The translations under genes and the position numbers were made by a program. A stretch of 64,000 nt of DNA, from NCBI GenBank assembly GCA_002733645.1, contig NVWL01000009.1:47799-111798 (forward strand), read 5' to 3'. This DNA is from Oceanobacter sp. Lineage in GTDB: Bacteria > Pseudomonadota > Gammaproteobacteria > Pseudomonadales > Oceanobacteraceae. This document shows positions 7,860-17,474 of this stretch, one piece after another; the first letter of the stretch is position 1; each line of letters begins with the position of its first letter. The notes below the pieces were generated by a model. The model saw only the letters and a list, made by a program, of their open reading frames with translations, searched no databases and was not told the origin of the DNA.

Positions 7860-10622
7860 ATGAATAGTCTATGGGTAACTTGGCCTGCGCTTGTCAAATA
7901 TGGCACGCTCGGCATAACAGCTGGTTTATTGACTCTCGCCGTAGAGCGTAACGAACTGTTTGAAAATAACCTGTTTGATTTTGAACGTTGGGATGAATAC
8001 AACGCTGAAATTAACTGTGATGAGAGAAGCTTAACGGCACGAACAGAAGACGGTTCGTGTAACAATATTGAAAACCCAGCTGAAGGGTCTGTAGACCGTC
8101 GCTTTGGTCGTAACGTTGAGCTGGATGTTGCTCAGGGTGAGACGGGTGATATGCTGCTGACGCCAAACCCTCGTGATATCAGTAACGCCATTATGGGGCG
8201 TGATGAGTTTAAGCCAGCGCCGACGCTTAACTTTATTGCGGCGGCATGGATTCAGTTCATGACCCACGATTGGTTCAGCCATGGCCAAGGTTCAACCGAT
8301 GATTACATCGAGTTTGACTTACCTGCGAATGATCCAGATGCCCCAGGCACTATGTCTATTCGTCGTACGATTCCTGACCCTACACGTACTCAAGCTGAGG
8401 ACGATGCTGGTCTGCCGGATGCTTACCTAAATGAGAACACTCACTGGTGGGATGGTTCACAGATTTACGGTAGCGATCTTGCCACTTCTAACTCTATTCG
8501 TGAGTTCCAAGGCGGTCGTTTAACCGTGAACGCTGATGGTTCTTTGCCGACTGAATTTATGAGCGGTGTGCCAGTGACAGGCTTCAATGACAACTGGTGG
8601 TTAGGCCTTAGCATGCTGCACCAATTGTTCGTTAACGAGCACAATGCCATTGCTGACATGTTGGCAAGCAACTACCCAACTCAAGATGATCAGTGGTTAT
8701 ACGACAAAGCTCGTCTGGTTAACGCCGCATTAATGGCTAAGATCCACACCGTTGAGTGGACACCTGCGATTATTGCCAACCCAATCACTGAGCGCGCTAT
8801 GTACGCGAACTGGTGGGGACTTGCCGGTAATACTGAAAATCGTGATAAGTACGCGGCTGAATTTGATGAGCTTGCGGCTGATTTGGCCCGTCGTGATTCT
8901 TGGACTCGTCGTATTCTTGGTTTTGATCCAAAAATGGAAGAAGCACTGGATAACGGTAAGGCACTAGAGTGGGCGCTTACTGGTTTAGCCGGTGCTCGTC
9001 ACTCTGATAATGCAGGTGTCCCGTTCACGCTGACAGAAGAGTTTGTTGCGGTATACCGTATGCACCCTTTACTACGTGATAACGTTGACGTTTACGATAT
9101 CGGTTCTAACGTTGTGAGCGAGCAGATCCCTCTGAACGCAACGCGTGATGGCAATGCCGAGCAGATTCTTGATGATCAAGACGCTGATCGCCTGTGGTAC
9201 TCATTTGGTGTGACTCTGCCAGGTTCTTTGACGCTAGAAAACTACCCAGAATTTATGCGTAATATGCATATTCCTGGTCGTGGTACTGTCGATTTAGCAG
9301 CGATTGACATCATTCGTGACCGTGAGCGTGGTGTACCACGTTACAACGAATTCCGTCGTCAAATTGGTCTAGAGCCAATTAATGATTTCACGGATTTAAC
9401 TGAAGATGCTGACTTGGTTGCCGAGTTGCGCCGTCTATATAATAACGACGTTGAAATGATTGATGCTCTTGTTGGTCAGTTGGCTGAAACCGTTCGCCCT
9501 GAAGGCTTTGGTTTTGGTGAAACGGCATTCCAGATCTTTATCATGAACGCATCACGTCGCATCATCACTGACCGTTTCTACACTGAGTACTACACGCCAG
9601 AAGTGTACACTCAAGAAGGTTACGACTGGGTTGAAAACACCACTATGGTCGATATCCTGAAGCGTCAGTACCCATCATTAGATCTGTCTTTGGCAGGTGT
9701 TGATAACGCATTTAAGCCTTGGGGTTTGAATATCCCGGCTGAATACGACAACTGGGGTGCCTGTTCTAAGCAGGATCTACTGTGGACCAACGGTGTATTG
9801 CGTACTGAATACGATGCCGGCGAATTACCAGCGATTCCTGAAGTGGATATTGGCGGCCTGATCAGCGGCGTTATTCGTGACAAAGTTGAATACGTTGGTG
9901 ACGTTGCTCCAGTCGGTCACGCCAAGCCTATCCACCCACATGGTGTAATGGCGAAGGTTGCCTTTAACTCAACCGGAAACCACCCATACACGGGTGTGTT
10001 CAAAGGTAATGAATGTGGTCTGTTACGTTTATCTGTAACGGGTGACCCTGCGGACCGTGGTTTTGCACCGGGCTTTGCATGGAAAACTCTGATTGATGGT
10101 AAGCCGTCTGAGAACATCTCAGCCTTGTACACTCTGTCTGGTCAGGATACTAACCATGACTTCTTCGCTAATGAAATGTCGAACTACGTTAGCTTAGAAA
10201 GTAACGCGACTTTGGGTTCAAGCTTGTTGTTCTCATTCGTTACAGCTAAGCCTAATCTGGTAATGGCTAACGCGATGGCAGCTACTGATTCAAGCGGTAA
10301 TGAAGAAGCAAACGCTGTGTCTCCGACTCAGGTTTACTTTGTTCCTACGGCTGAAGTTCAGGGTCTTTTCGACACGGCAGAGCATGACTTCCGTGACGAT
10401 CTAATGAGCTTGCCACAAGGCACTAAGTTGTACGATGTGTATGCAACCGATATGGAAATTAAATCTTCTATATGGTCGTCTAAACAAGCGCGTCTGCAAG
10501 CAGAACGTCGTGCGGATGCTGTTAAAGTCGGTGAGTTGGTTATGGACTCTAACTTTGCCGCGTCTCAGTTCGGTGACTCTGGTGTGTTCTTCAAGCACGA
10601 GCGTTACGAAGACGCTAACTAG
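7860..10622 (+). CDS. Fatty-acid alpha-dioxygenase (PIOX)-like haem peroxidase with C-terminal catalase-like domain
   Basis: 920-residue protein of the animal-type haem peroxidase superfamily. Residues ~120-620 follow plant alpha-dioxygenase closely: WIQFMTHDW with distal His136, LVNAALMAKIHTVEWTPAI near 287-305, GVPFTLTEEFVAVYRMH with candidate catalytic Tyr399 and proximal His402 (the Tyr-x-x-His spacing of plant enzymes), RDRERGVPRYNEFRR near 490, and YTQEGYDWVENTT near 583. Such enzymes convert fatty acids to 2-hydroperoxy acids. Residues ~670-915 resemble a catalase-type fold of the allene-oxide-synthase kind (PIHPHGVMAKV, GLLRLSVTGDP, GFAPGFAWKTLIDGKPS), but no clear proximal Tyr motif (RxxxYxD) is visible, so a second haem is uncertain. 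A hydrophobic stretch at residues 8-27 may anchor it to membrane. Single-gene unit with its own terminator. Family call is from recognised motifs; substrate is inferred. Confidence 0.8.
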   Translation: MNSLWVTWPALVKYGTLGITAGLLTLAVERNELFENNLFDFERWDEYNAEINCDERSLTARTEDGSCNNIENPAEGSVDRRFGRNVELDVAQGETGDMLLTPNPRDISNAIMGRDEFKPAPTLNFIAAAWIQFMTHDWFSHGQGSTDDYIEFDLPANDPDAPGTMSIRRTIPDPTRTQAEDDAGLPDAYLNENTHWWDGSQIYGSDLATSNSIREFQGGRLTVNADGSLPTEFMSGVPVTGFNDNWWLGLSMLHQLFVNEHNAIADMLASNYPTQDDQWLYDKARLVNAALMAKIHTVEWTPAIIANPITERAMYANWWGLAGNTENRDKYAAEFDELAADLARRDSWTRRILGFDPKMEEALDNGKALEWALTGLAGARHSDNAGVPFTLTEEFVAVYRMHPLLRDNVDVYDIGSNVVSEQIPLNATRDGNAEQILDDQDADRLWYSFGVTLPGSLTLENYPEFMRNMHIPGRGTVDLAAIDIIRDRERGVPRYNEFRRQIGLEPINDFTDLTEDADLVAELRRLYNNDVEMIDALVGQLAETVRPEGFGFGETAFQIFIMNASRRIITDRFYTEYYTPEVYTQEGYDWVENTTMVDILKRQYPSLDLSLAGVDNAFKPWGLNIPAEYDNWGACSKQDLLWTNGVLRTEYDAGELPAIPEVDIGGLISGVIRDKVEYVGDVAPVGHAKPIHPHGVMAKVAFNSTGNHPYTGVFKGNECGLLRLSVTGDPADRGFAPGFAWKTLIDGKPSENISALYTLSGQDTNHDFFANEMSNYVSLESNATLGSSLLFSFVTAKPNLVMANAMAATDSSGNEEANAVSPTQVYFVPTAEVQGLFDTAEHDFRDDLMSLPQGTKLYDVYATDMEIKSSIWSSKQARLQAERRADAVKVGELVMDSNFAASQFGDSGVFFKHERYEDAN

Positions 10623-10666
10623 TTAGAATGTTAGTGAAATAAATCAGGAACGTATCTGATTTAGAA

Positions 10667-10694
10667 AAACCGGGCCTTTGCGCCCGGTTTTTTT
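10667..10694 (+). terminator. Intrinsic terminator after the haem dioxygenase
   Basis: Stem AACCGGGC / GCCCGGTT with a short TTTGC loop followed by a run of T. It starts about 45 bases after the stop codon and makes the upstream gene a self-contained unit. Confidence 0.9.
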
Positions 10695-10741
10695 GTGCAT
10701 AAGGAAATGTCGGTTTGGTAGGAGTAGTTTCGGACTGTTCG

Positions 10742-10797
10742 GATAGGGCTGGGTGGATAGGGCCATACGAATAGGGCCATACGAATAGGGCCAAGCA
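10742..10797. repeat. 14-bp tandem repeat, four units
   Basis: Four consecutive 14-base units (10742, 10756, 10770, 10784) sharing ATAGGGCCATACG or close variants; the middle two are almost identical. Located between the terminator and the urea operon promoter. One of several short tandem duplications in this window. Confidence 0.9.
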
Positions 10798-10978
10798 TTC
10801 AAATAGATGTTTTATGATTTTTGTGCACAAATACAGTGCTGATGTTTTTAATTGGTGCGTGATAGAACTCAAAACCACTCTCTTCATCGCACAAAAATTC
10901 CCTTCCTAAAAATCGTAATTTTAAAAATTCTATATATAACAATAGGTTAGAACTTAATTTTATCTCGTTTATAAAAAC

Positions 10979-10994
10979 TGGCACGGCTGTCGCT
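10979..10994 (+). promoter_or_regulatory. Sigma-54 promoter of the urea breakdown operon
   Basis: TGGCACGGCTGTCGCT: GG and GC elements are separated by exactly ten bases and the -24 half matches TGGCAC perfectly; the -12 half is TCGCT instead of TTGCW. It stands about 40 bases before the allophanate hydrolase start. Sigma-54 control of urea genes fits NtrC nitrogen regulation. Confidence 0.75.
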
Positions 10995-11034
10995 CTGTAA
11001 CTTGTATACAAGGTTGAATTCAGTGGCGACATAT

Positions 11035-12888
11035 ATGACAACAGATACAAAAACAGCGACACCAAGCTTAGGCTGGAACATCAATGATTGGGCTGCGGCT
11101 TACCGCAGCGGTGCGACACCTACCGAACTCCTGGAATCTCTGCGAGAAGCTATTGCAGGGCAAGAACTGGTGAGCGGGTCTCCAAAGTCAGGCAGTGCGT
11201 GGATAACCCTCGCCAGCGAATCTCAGCTAGCCACGCAAATTGATTTTTTAACGTCGTTAAAAGCGGAAGCAGATACCGCAGGTAAAACACTGCCTTTATA
11301 CGGCGTGCCATTTGCGGTGAAAGATAATATTGATGTTGCCACCTTCCCAACCACTGCAGCGTGCCCAGAGTACAGCTATGACCCGGTAGCGGACGCAACC
11401 GTTGTGCGTTTATTAAAAGAAGCCGGTGCGATTGTGATGGGTAAAACCAACCTTGATCAATTTGCGACGGGCTTAGTGGGTACGCGCTCGCCTTACGGTG
11501 CGGTACTTAATGCATTTAATGCTGAGTACATCAGTGGTGGCTCTAGTTCAGGTTCAGCCACCGCAGTAGCAACAGGGCAGGTGGCGTTTTCTTTAGGGAC
11601 AGATACCGCAGGGTCAGGTCGAGTGCCTGCGGGCTTTAATCATATTGTTGGATTAAAAGCGTCCGTCGGAGCGGTGAGTACCACCGGTGTTGTGCCTGCA
11701 TGTCGCAGCTTGGATTGCGTTTCAATATTTGCGTTAAACAGCCGTGACACTGAAATTATTTTAGATGTTGCTGCGACTTACGACGAGCAAGACAGTTATT
11801 CTCGTTCACGTACCATGATTCCTAATCGCCGCCTGCGCACCTTAGCAATTCCAACAAATGCGCCTTGGTTTGGTGATGAAGTACAAGAAGCCGCCTTTGC
11901 CGCCGCGTGCGAAAGTGCTGTAGCAGCAGGATATGAACTTAAACCCCTCGATTTTACGCCACTGTTTGAACTCGCCAATTTGTTATACCAAGGCCCTTGG
12001 GTGGCTGAGCGTTTCGCCGCAGTCGGTGAATTTTTAAAACAAGATTTACCGGGTATTAATGATGTCGTTAAAAACATTGTAAATAGCGGTATCGAAGGTT
12101 CTGCGGTGGATGCTTTTAAAGCGGAATATCGTCGCAAAGAATTAGTGCGAAACATCGAAGGGATTTTTAAAGACGTCGATGCCTTGTTTGTACCTACCGC
12201 ACCACGCTTCCCAACCTTAGCGGATGTTGAAAGTGAACCCGTGACGGTCAACAGCCAGCTGGGTACCTACACCAACTTCGTCAACCTAGCGGATTTAACC
12301 GCCATCGCGTTGCCAGCCAAGGTGCGTACGGATGGGCTGCCATTTGGTGTGACGATCATTGCACCCGCATGGCAAGAGTTATCACTGACTAACTTTGCAG
12401 CTCAATGGCAAGCACACCTCAAGTTGCCAGAAGCTCCGATGGTGTTAGGCAATAAAAAAGATTCGTCAGTAGTCGTTGCTGTTGTGGGTGCTCACTTAAC
12501 GGGAATGCCGTTGAATTTTCAGCTCACCAGTCGTAACGCTACTTTGCTTGAGCAAACCTTAACCGCGAAAAAATATCAGCTGTATGCGCTCGCGAACACG
12601 GTACCGCCGAAGCCAGGTTTAGTACGCGTTAATGCCGAAAAACTCGAATCCGGTGACGAACAAGGCCATCAATTAATTGTTGAATTATGGCGTATTGATC
12701 ACGCGGGATTTGGTGCCTTTGTGGAAGAAATTCCTCAGCCTTTAGGGATAGGAACACTGGAACTGGAAGATGGCCGCTTAGTAAAAGGCTTTATTTGTGA
12801 ACCAGAAGCGGTCGGCACCGCTACCCATATCAGCGATTTTGGTGGCTGGCGCGCTTACATCAAACATCTTAAATCACAGCAAGCTTAA
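11035..12888 (+). CDS. atzF: Allophanate hydrolase (AtzF-type)
   Basis: Second step of the ATP-dependent urea route: allophanate plus water to two ammonia and two CO2. About 617 residues from ATG 11035. The amidase-signature domain fills residues ~20-450 with the Ser-cisSer-Lys triad: Lys in VPFAVKDNID (~96), GGSSSGSA (~170) and the nucleophile in GTDTAGSGR (~194). Residues ~460-617 are the extra C-terminal domain seen in AtzF (PKPGLVRVN, GTLELEDGRLVKGF). In-frame GTG 11023 has a somewhat better ribosome-binding sequence (AAGG nine bases away) and TTG 11002 is also open, so the start may be up to 11 codons earlier. It precedes urea carboxylase by 29 bases and forms an operon with it. Confidence 0.92.
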   Translation: MTTDTKTATPSLGWNINDWAAAYRSGATPTELLESLREAIAGQELVSGSPKSGSAWITLASESQLATQIDFLTSLKAEADTAGKTLPLYGVPFAVKDNIDVATFPTTAACPEYSYDPVADATVVRLLKEAGAIVMGKTNLDQFATGLVGTRSPYGAVLNAFNAEYISGGSSSGSATAVATGQVAFSLGTDTAGSGRVPAGFNHIVGLKASVGAVSTTGVVPACRSLDCVSIFALNSRDTEIILDVAATYDEQDSYSRSRTMIPNRRLRTLAIPTNAPWFGDEVQEAAFAAACESAVAAGYELKPLDFTPLFELANLLYQGPWVAERFAAVGEFLKQDLPGINDVVKNIVNSGIEGSAVDAFKAEYRRKELVRNIEGIFKDVDALFVPTAPRFPTLADVESEPVTVNSQLGTYTNFVNLADLTAIALPAKVRTDGLPFGVTIIAPAWQELSLTNFAAQWQAHLKLPEAPMVLGNKKDSSVVVAVVGAHLTGMPLNFQLTSRNATLLEQTLTAKKYQLYALANTVPPKPGLVRVNAEKLESGDEQGHQLIVELWRIDHAGFGAFVEEIPQPLGIGTLELEDGRLVKGFICEPEAVGTATHISDFGGWRAYIKHLKSQQA

Positions 12889-12917
12889 TTAACCACGGAC
12901 ACGCTAGGAGACATCGA

Positions 12918-15900
12918 ATGTTTAACAAAGTATTGATCGCAAACCGTGGTGAAATTGCTGTTCGCAGTATTCGCACACTGAAAAAAATGGGCGTTACTGC
13001 CGTGGCTGTCTATGCCGAAGCTGACCGGAATAGTGCTCACGTGAGTGACGCCGATGAAGCCTATTCATTGGGTGAAGGCAACGTATCAGAAACTTATCTT
13101 CGTGGTGATTTAATCCTCGATATTTGTAAAAAATATAGCGTGGATGCCATTTTACCGGGTTACGGCTTCTTGAGTGAAAACGCTGATTTCTCAGAAAGCT
13201 GTGACGAAGCGGGAATCGTATTTTGTGGCCCAACGCCGACGCAAATGCGCGAGTTTGGTCTAAAGCATACGTCACGTGAGTTATGTGAAAAAGCCGGCGT
13301 CCCACTGACGCCGGGGACAGGTTTATTGGAAAGCATTGAAGAAGCAATCGCGGCCGCCAAGGAGATCGGTTACCCGATCATGCTGAAGTCAACCGCGGGT
13401 GGTGGTGGTATTGGTCTAACCCGTTGTGATGATGAAGCACAATTAATTAGCGTATTTGATAGCACCATTCGCTTGGGTGAAAATTATTTTAAAGATGGCG
13501 GCGTATTTATCGAACGCTTTATTGATAAAGCGCGCCATATTGAAGTGCAAATTTTTGGTGATGGCGAAGGTAATGTTGTTGCGTTAGGTGAGCGTGATTG
13601 TTCATTGCAACGCCGAAATCAAAAAGTGGTGGAAGAAACCCCAGCACCGAATCTACCAACGGCCACTCGCACTGCTTTATTGGAGTCAGCGATCAGTTTA
13701 GGTCGTTCGGTAAATTACCGAAATGCCGGCACGGTGGAATTTATTTATGACGGCGCTCGTGATGAGTTTTATTTTCTTGAGGTCAATAGTCGCTTACAGG
13801 TTGAGCACCCTATTACAGAAGAAGTGACGGGGCTTGATTTAGTTGAGTGGATGTTGAAGATTGCAGCAGGCTCACCGCCAGATTTTTCTGCGGTGCCAAC
13901 ACCGCAAGACCCAATGCCAGAAGGCGCAGCCATTGAAGTCCGTATTTATGCGGAAGACCCACTTAAGAATTTCCAGCCATCACCGGGTGTATTAACGCTG
14001 GTTGATTTTCCTCAAACGGATGATGTTCGGGTAGATACTTGGGTGAGTACTGGCTCGGAAGTCAGTGCGTTATATGACCCTATGATTGCCAAGTTAATTG
14101 TTAAAGGTACGGATCGTAACGACGCCATCGCTAAAATACAGGCGGCATTAAATTCAACGGCCTTAGCAGGCATCTCAACCAATATCGATTACTTGCGTCA
14201 GGTGTGTGCGTGGGATCGTTTTATTACGGGGGATGTTGCTACACGTGCGTTGGAATCCTTCGAATTTGAACCGCACTGCGTTGAAATTGTGCAGCCGGGT
14301 ACCTACACAAGCATTCAAGATTATCCAGGCCGTAAAGGCTATTGGGATATTGGCGTGCCACCTTCAGGCCCCATGGATGATTACGCCTTCCGTTTAGCGA
14401 ATCGTATTGTGGGCAACCATGAAAAAGCCGCAGGAATAGAAGCCACCATTGTTGGCCCTGAAATTAAATTCCACCAAGATGCCGTTATCGCACTGACGGG
14501 CGCTCAAACTGATGCAACGCTAGCGGGCGAGTCAGTGGCCTTCTGGGAACCATTGACAGTCACCGCAGGGCAAACCCTAAAAATGGGCAAGGCAATAACA
14601 GGGTGTCGTACCTATCTGGCGATTCGTGGTGGCTTTGATGTGCCTGAGTATTTAGGCAGCCGTTCTACGTTTGCGTTAGGGCAATTTGGTGGTCATGCGG
14701 GTCGAACGTTGCGCGCATCGGATATGCTCGCGGTTTCACAGGATGAAGTGGCTGCGTGTACCACGCCAGCACCTGCCTATGACGCCCAGTCAGCACCTGA
14801 GGAATTAATTCCTGACTACCCGGTAAGTACAAGTACTTCAGAACCAGCAAATTGGGAAATCGGTATTCTTTATGGCCCACACGGTGCGCCAGATTTCTTT
14901 ACCCAAGAATCCATCGATGAGTTTTTAAGTACGGATTGGGAAGTTCACTACAACTCAAACCGTTTGGGTATTCGCTTAAACGGCCCTAAGCCTTCGTTCG
15001 CTCGTAAAGACGGTGGTGAAGCCGGCTTGCACCCATCGAATATTCACGATACCGAATACGCGATAGGCTCGATTAACTTTACCGGTGATATGCCCGTTAT
15101 CCTGACCCACGATGGCCCGAGTTTGGGTGGTTTTGTGTGTCCTGTGACCATTGCTCAAAGTGAGTTATGGAAAGTCGGGCAAGTGAAGCCGGGCGATACG
15201 ATTCGTTTTGTACCTATGACTTTCGACAAAGCACTGGCTCAAGAAAATGCCATTGATAAAGCCATTACGGAGATGTCGTCACTTATTGTTGACGATACCT
15301 TTACCGCACCAGAATTATTACCAACAGACACTGCATCGGCGACTATTTTGGCTCAGTTACCGGCAACAGACACTACCCCTGAAGTGGCATATCGTCAGGC
15401 GGGTGATAAGTACATCTTGATTGAATATGGCCCAGTGATACTGGATTTACGTTTCCGCTTCCGTATTTACGCCTTAATGGAAGAGCTGACCAAACGCAAT
15501 ATTAATGGTCTGGAAGAGCAAGCGCCGGGTGTACGCTCACTACAAATTCGTTATGACAGCCGCGTAATTACACAAAGTGAATTAATGGCTCAGTTATTAG
15601 ACGCAGAAGCTAGCTTGCCGGATATTGAATCCATCGTATTAAAAACGCGTGTTGTGCATTTACCCATGGCCTTTGAAGATAGCGCCACATTAGATGCGGT
15701 GGATAAATACAAACAATCAGTGCAAGAAAAAGCGCCTTGGCTACCAAATAACGTCGATTTTATTCAGCGTATTAATGGGCTAGAAACCCGTGAAGAGGTA
15801 AAAGATATTATCTTTGAAACCAGCTATATGGTGCTGGGCTTAGGGGATGTTTACCTGGGTGCGCCGTGTGCCGTACCAGTTGATCCTCGTCATCGTTTAA

Positions 15901-16598
15901 TGACCTCAAAATACAACCCTGCTCGTACCTTTACGGCGGAAGGCACCGTCGGGATTGGTGGCGTATATATGTGTGTATACGGTATGGATAGTCCGGGTGG
16001 TTACCAGCTGGTTGGTCGTACCTTGCCGATTTGGAACAAATTTTTAAAGAATAAACAGTTCGAGAACTCAGAACCTTGGTTGCTTAAATTCTTTGATCAG
16101 GTGCGTTATTACGAAGTCAGTGAAGAAGAGCTTACGGTTCAGCGAGAAGCTTTTCGTGAAGGCCGCTTAGAAGTAAAAATCACGGAAGAAGATTTCAGCC
16201 TTGCTGAATATCACAACTTCCTCGAAGACAACTCCGAAAGCATTTCGAGCTTTCAGGCAAAGCAACAAGTTGCCTTTGATAAAGAAGTGGAGCATTGGAA
16301 TAGCGGAGATGCGTTTGGCGAGGTGAAGGAATTTGATATTTCGGAGGCAGCTGCAGATATTGATGGCACCCCAGTTCACTCTGAAATTGCAGGAAATATC
16401 TGGAAGATCTTAGTGAAAGAGGGCGACGCGGTTAAGAAAGGCGATACCTTATTAATTGTTGAAGCAATGAAAATGGAGTTCCCATTATTGGCCACTGAAG
16501 ATGGTGTGATTGGAACACTATGCTGTAAAGAAGGTCGCCCAGTAAGCCCGGGAGAAACCTTGCTGGGTTTGTTGGATAGCACCGAGGTTTCAGCGTAA
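12918..16598 (+). CDS. Urea carboxylase, biotin-dependent
   Basis: 1226-residue multidomain enzyme that carboxylates urea with ATP and bicarbonate to allophanate, the substrate of the neighbouring hydrolase. Order: biotin carboxylase with start FNKVLIANRGEIAVR, ATP-grasp GGGGIGL near 160 and EVNSRLQVEHP near 295 (1-450); carboxyltransferase AHS2/KipA-like part (PSGPMDDYAFRLANRIVGN ~490, GLHPSNIHDTEYA ~710); AHS1/KipI-like part (~790-1000); C-terminal biotinyl domain with EAMKMEF, the biotinylated Lys near 1186. GGAGA precedes ATG 12918. The stop overlaps the next ATG by one base. Close homologues carboxylate guanidine, but those operons usually carry UAAP and carboxyguanidine deiminase genes, absent here, while a urea importer is next door, so urea is the likelier substrate. 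Confidence 0.9.
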   Translation: MFNKVLIANRGEIAVRSIRTLKKMGVTAVAVYAEADRNSAHVSDADEAYSLGEGNVSETYLRGDLILDICKKYSVDAILPGYGFLSENADFSESCDEAGIVFCGPTPTQMREFGLKHTSRELCEKAGVPLTPGTGLLESIEEAIAAAKEIGYPIMLKSTAGGGGIGLTRCDDEAQLISVFDSTIRLGENYFKDGGVFIERFIDKARHIEVQIFGDGEGNVVALGERDCSLQRRNQKVVEETPAPNLPTATRTALLESAISLGRSVNYRNAGTVEFIYDGARDEFYFLEVNSRLQVEHPITEEVTGLDLVEWMLKIAAGSPPDFSAVPTPQDPMPEGAAIEVRIYAEDPLKNFQPSPGVLTLVDFPQTDDVRVDTWVSTGSEVSALYDPMIAKLIVKGTDRNDAIAKIQAALNSTALAGISTNIDYLRQVCAWDRFITGDVATRALESFEFEPHCVEIVQPGTYTSIQDYPGRKGYWDIGVPPSGPMDDYAFRLANRIVGNHEKAAGIEATIVGPEIKFHQDAVIALTGAQTDATLAGESVAFWEPLTVTAGQTLKMGKAITGCRTYLAIRGGFDVPEYLGSRSTFALGQFGGHAGRTLRASDMLAVSQDEVAACTTPAPAYDAQSAPEELIPDYPVSTSTSEPANWEIGILYGPHGAPDFFTQESIDEFLSTDWEVHYNSNRLGIRLNGPKPSFARKDGGEAGLHPSNIHDTEYAIGSINFTGDMPVILTHDGPSLGGFVCPVTIAQSELWKVGQVKPGDTIRFVPMTFDKALAQENAIDKAITEMSSLIVDDTFTAPELLPTDTASATILAQLPATDTTPEVAYRQAGDKYILIEYGPVILDLRFRFRIYALMEELTKRNINGLEEQAPGVRSLQIRYDSRVITQSELMAQLLDAEASLPDIESIVLKTRVVHLPMAFEDSATLDAVDKYKQSVQEKAPWLPNNVDFIQRINGLETREEVKDIIFETSYMVLGLGDVYLGAPCAVPVDPRHRLMTSKYNPARTFTAEGTVGIGGVYMCVYGMDSPGGYQLVGRTLPIWNKFLKNKQFENSEPWLLKFFDQVRYYEVSEEELTVQREAFREGRLEVKITEEDFSLAEYHNFLEDNSESISSFQAKQQVAFDKEVEHWNSGDAFGEVKEFDISEAAADIDGTPVHSEIAGNIWKILVKEGDAVKKGDTLLIVEAMKMEFPLLATEDGVIGTLCCKEGRPVSPGETLLGLLDSTEVSA

Positions 16599-17308
16599 TG
16601 AGCGCGGTTGAAGCACCCGCCCGCCAGATGAATCTGGCGGAGCGAATTTATCAAAACTTGAAACAAGATATTTTTGATTTTCAGTTGCTGCCGGGTGATC
16701 GTTTTAGTGAAAGCGAAATTGCTAAGCGTATGCAGGCATCACGTACACCAGTGCGTGAAGCTCTATATCGGTTAGAGCGTGATGGTTACGTGCAAGTGCA
16801 TTTTCGCAGTGGTTGGCAAGTGCGCCCATTTGATTTTCACTACTTTGAAGACCTGTATGACGTTCGCATTTTAATAGAAACCGAAGTGGTTAAGCGCTTG
16901 TGTGAAGCGCCGGATAGAAATGTGCGCTTGGCTGGATTAATGACCATCTGGTGCTGCAAAGAATCACAACGGATTAGCGACAGTGCAGAAGTCGCCATGC
17001 TGGATGAGAATTTTCATTATGGTCTCGTTGAATGCAGTAAAAACCAAGAGATGGTGAATATACATAAAGATGTCTGTGAACGTTTACGTATTATTCGTCG
17101 ATTAGACTTCACCCAATCAGGGCGTATTGAAGCAACGTATAACGAACACAGCGAAATACTGGAAAGAATATGCGCGGGTGATGCTGACCTTGTGGCCCAA
17201 GATTTACGTCATCATATCGAGATAAGTAAAAATACGGTACGTGAAATTACCTTACATCGAATTCAGGATGCACGTAATCGATATGCTGTGGATATGAGTA
17301 TGAAATAA
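16598..17308 (+). CDS. GntR/FadR-type regulator (FCD domain)
   Basis: 236-residue regulator: winged helix-turn-helix at residues 13-75 (ERIYQNLKQDIFDFQLLPGD, SESEIAKRMQASRTPVREAL, LERDGYVQV) followed by an all-helical FCD effector-binding domain. The ATG overlaps the urea carboxylase stop (TAATG), so it is translated from the same message. That position suggests it senses urea, allophanate or a related compound and tunes the operon on top of sigma-54 control. No operator could be identified. Confidence 0.88.
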   Translation: MSAVEAPARQMNLAERIYQNLKQDIFDFQLLPGDRFSESEIAKRMQASRTPVREALYRLERDGYVQVHFRSGWQVRPFDFHYFEDLYDVRILIETEVVKRLCEAPDRNVRLAGLMTIWCCKESQRISDSAEVAMLDENFHYGLVECSKNQEMVNIHKDVCERLRIIRRLDFTQSGRIEATYNEHSEILERICAGDADLVAQDLRHHIEISKNTVREITLHRIQDARNRYAVDMSMK

Positions 17309-17402
17309 GCAAAGTTAGAGATTTAAAATGCACAACAATAGAACATAAAAAAGTCGTATTTGATCTTATATAGTGCATCTTTTGAAAGGTTAATTATAAC
17401 TG

Positions 17403-17431
17403 ACCCAATATATGCGTCTGTGGGTTTTTTT
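17403..17431 (+). terminator. Weak candidate terminator after the GntR gene
   Basis: ACCCA and TGGGT flank a 13-base loop and are followed by eight T in a row. The stem is only five base pairs, so it is marginal; it would separate the urea breakdown operon from urtA. Confidence 0.35.
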
Positions 17432-17474
17432 CGTCTGATATAGGATAAAAATAGCAGGAAATAGACATATTAAA

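Noticed and set aside
9870..10610. The C-terminal domain of the haem dioxygenase as a full catalase
   Set aside because: It is only about 245 residues and lacks the RxxxYxD haem-ligand motif of catalases, so catalase activity is not claimed; only a catalase-like fold is proposed.
10800..11034. Guanidine-I riboswitch upstream of the allophanate hydrolase/urea carboxylase genes
   Set aside because: Such riboswitches often precede related carboxylase operons, but the region is AT-rich, lacks the conserved ACGR-type stem loops, and instead shows a sigma-54 promoter close to the start codon.
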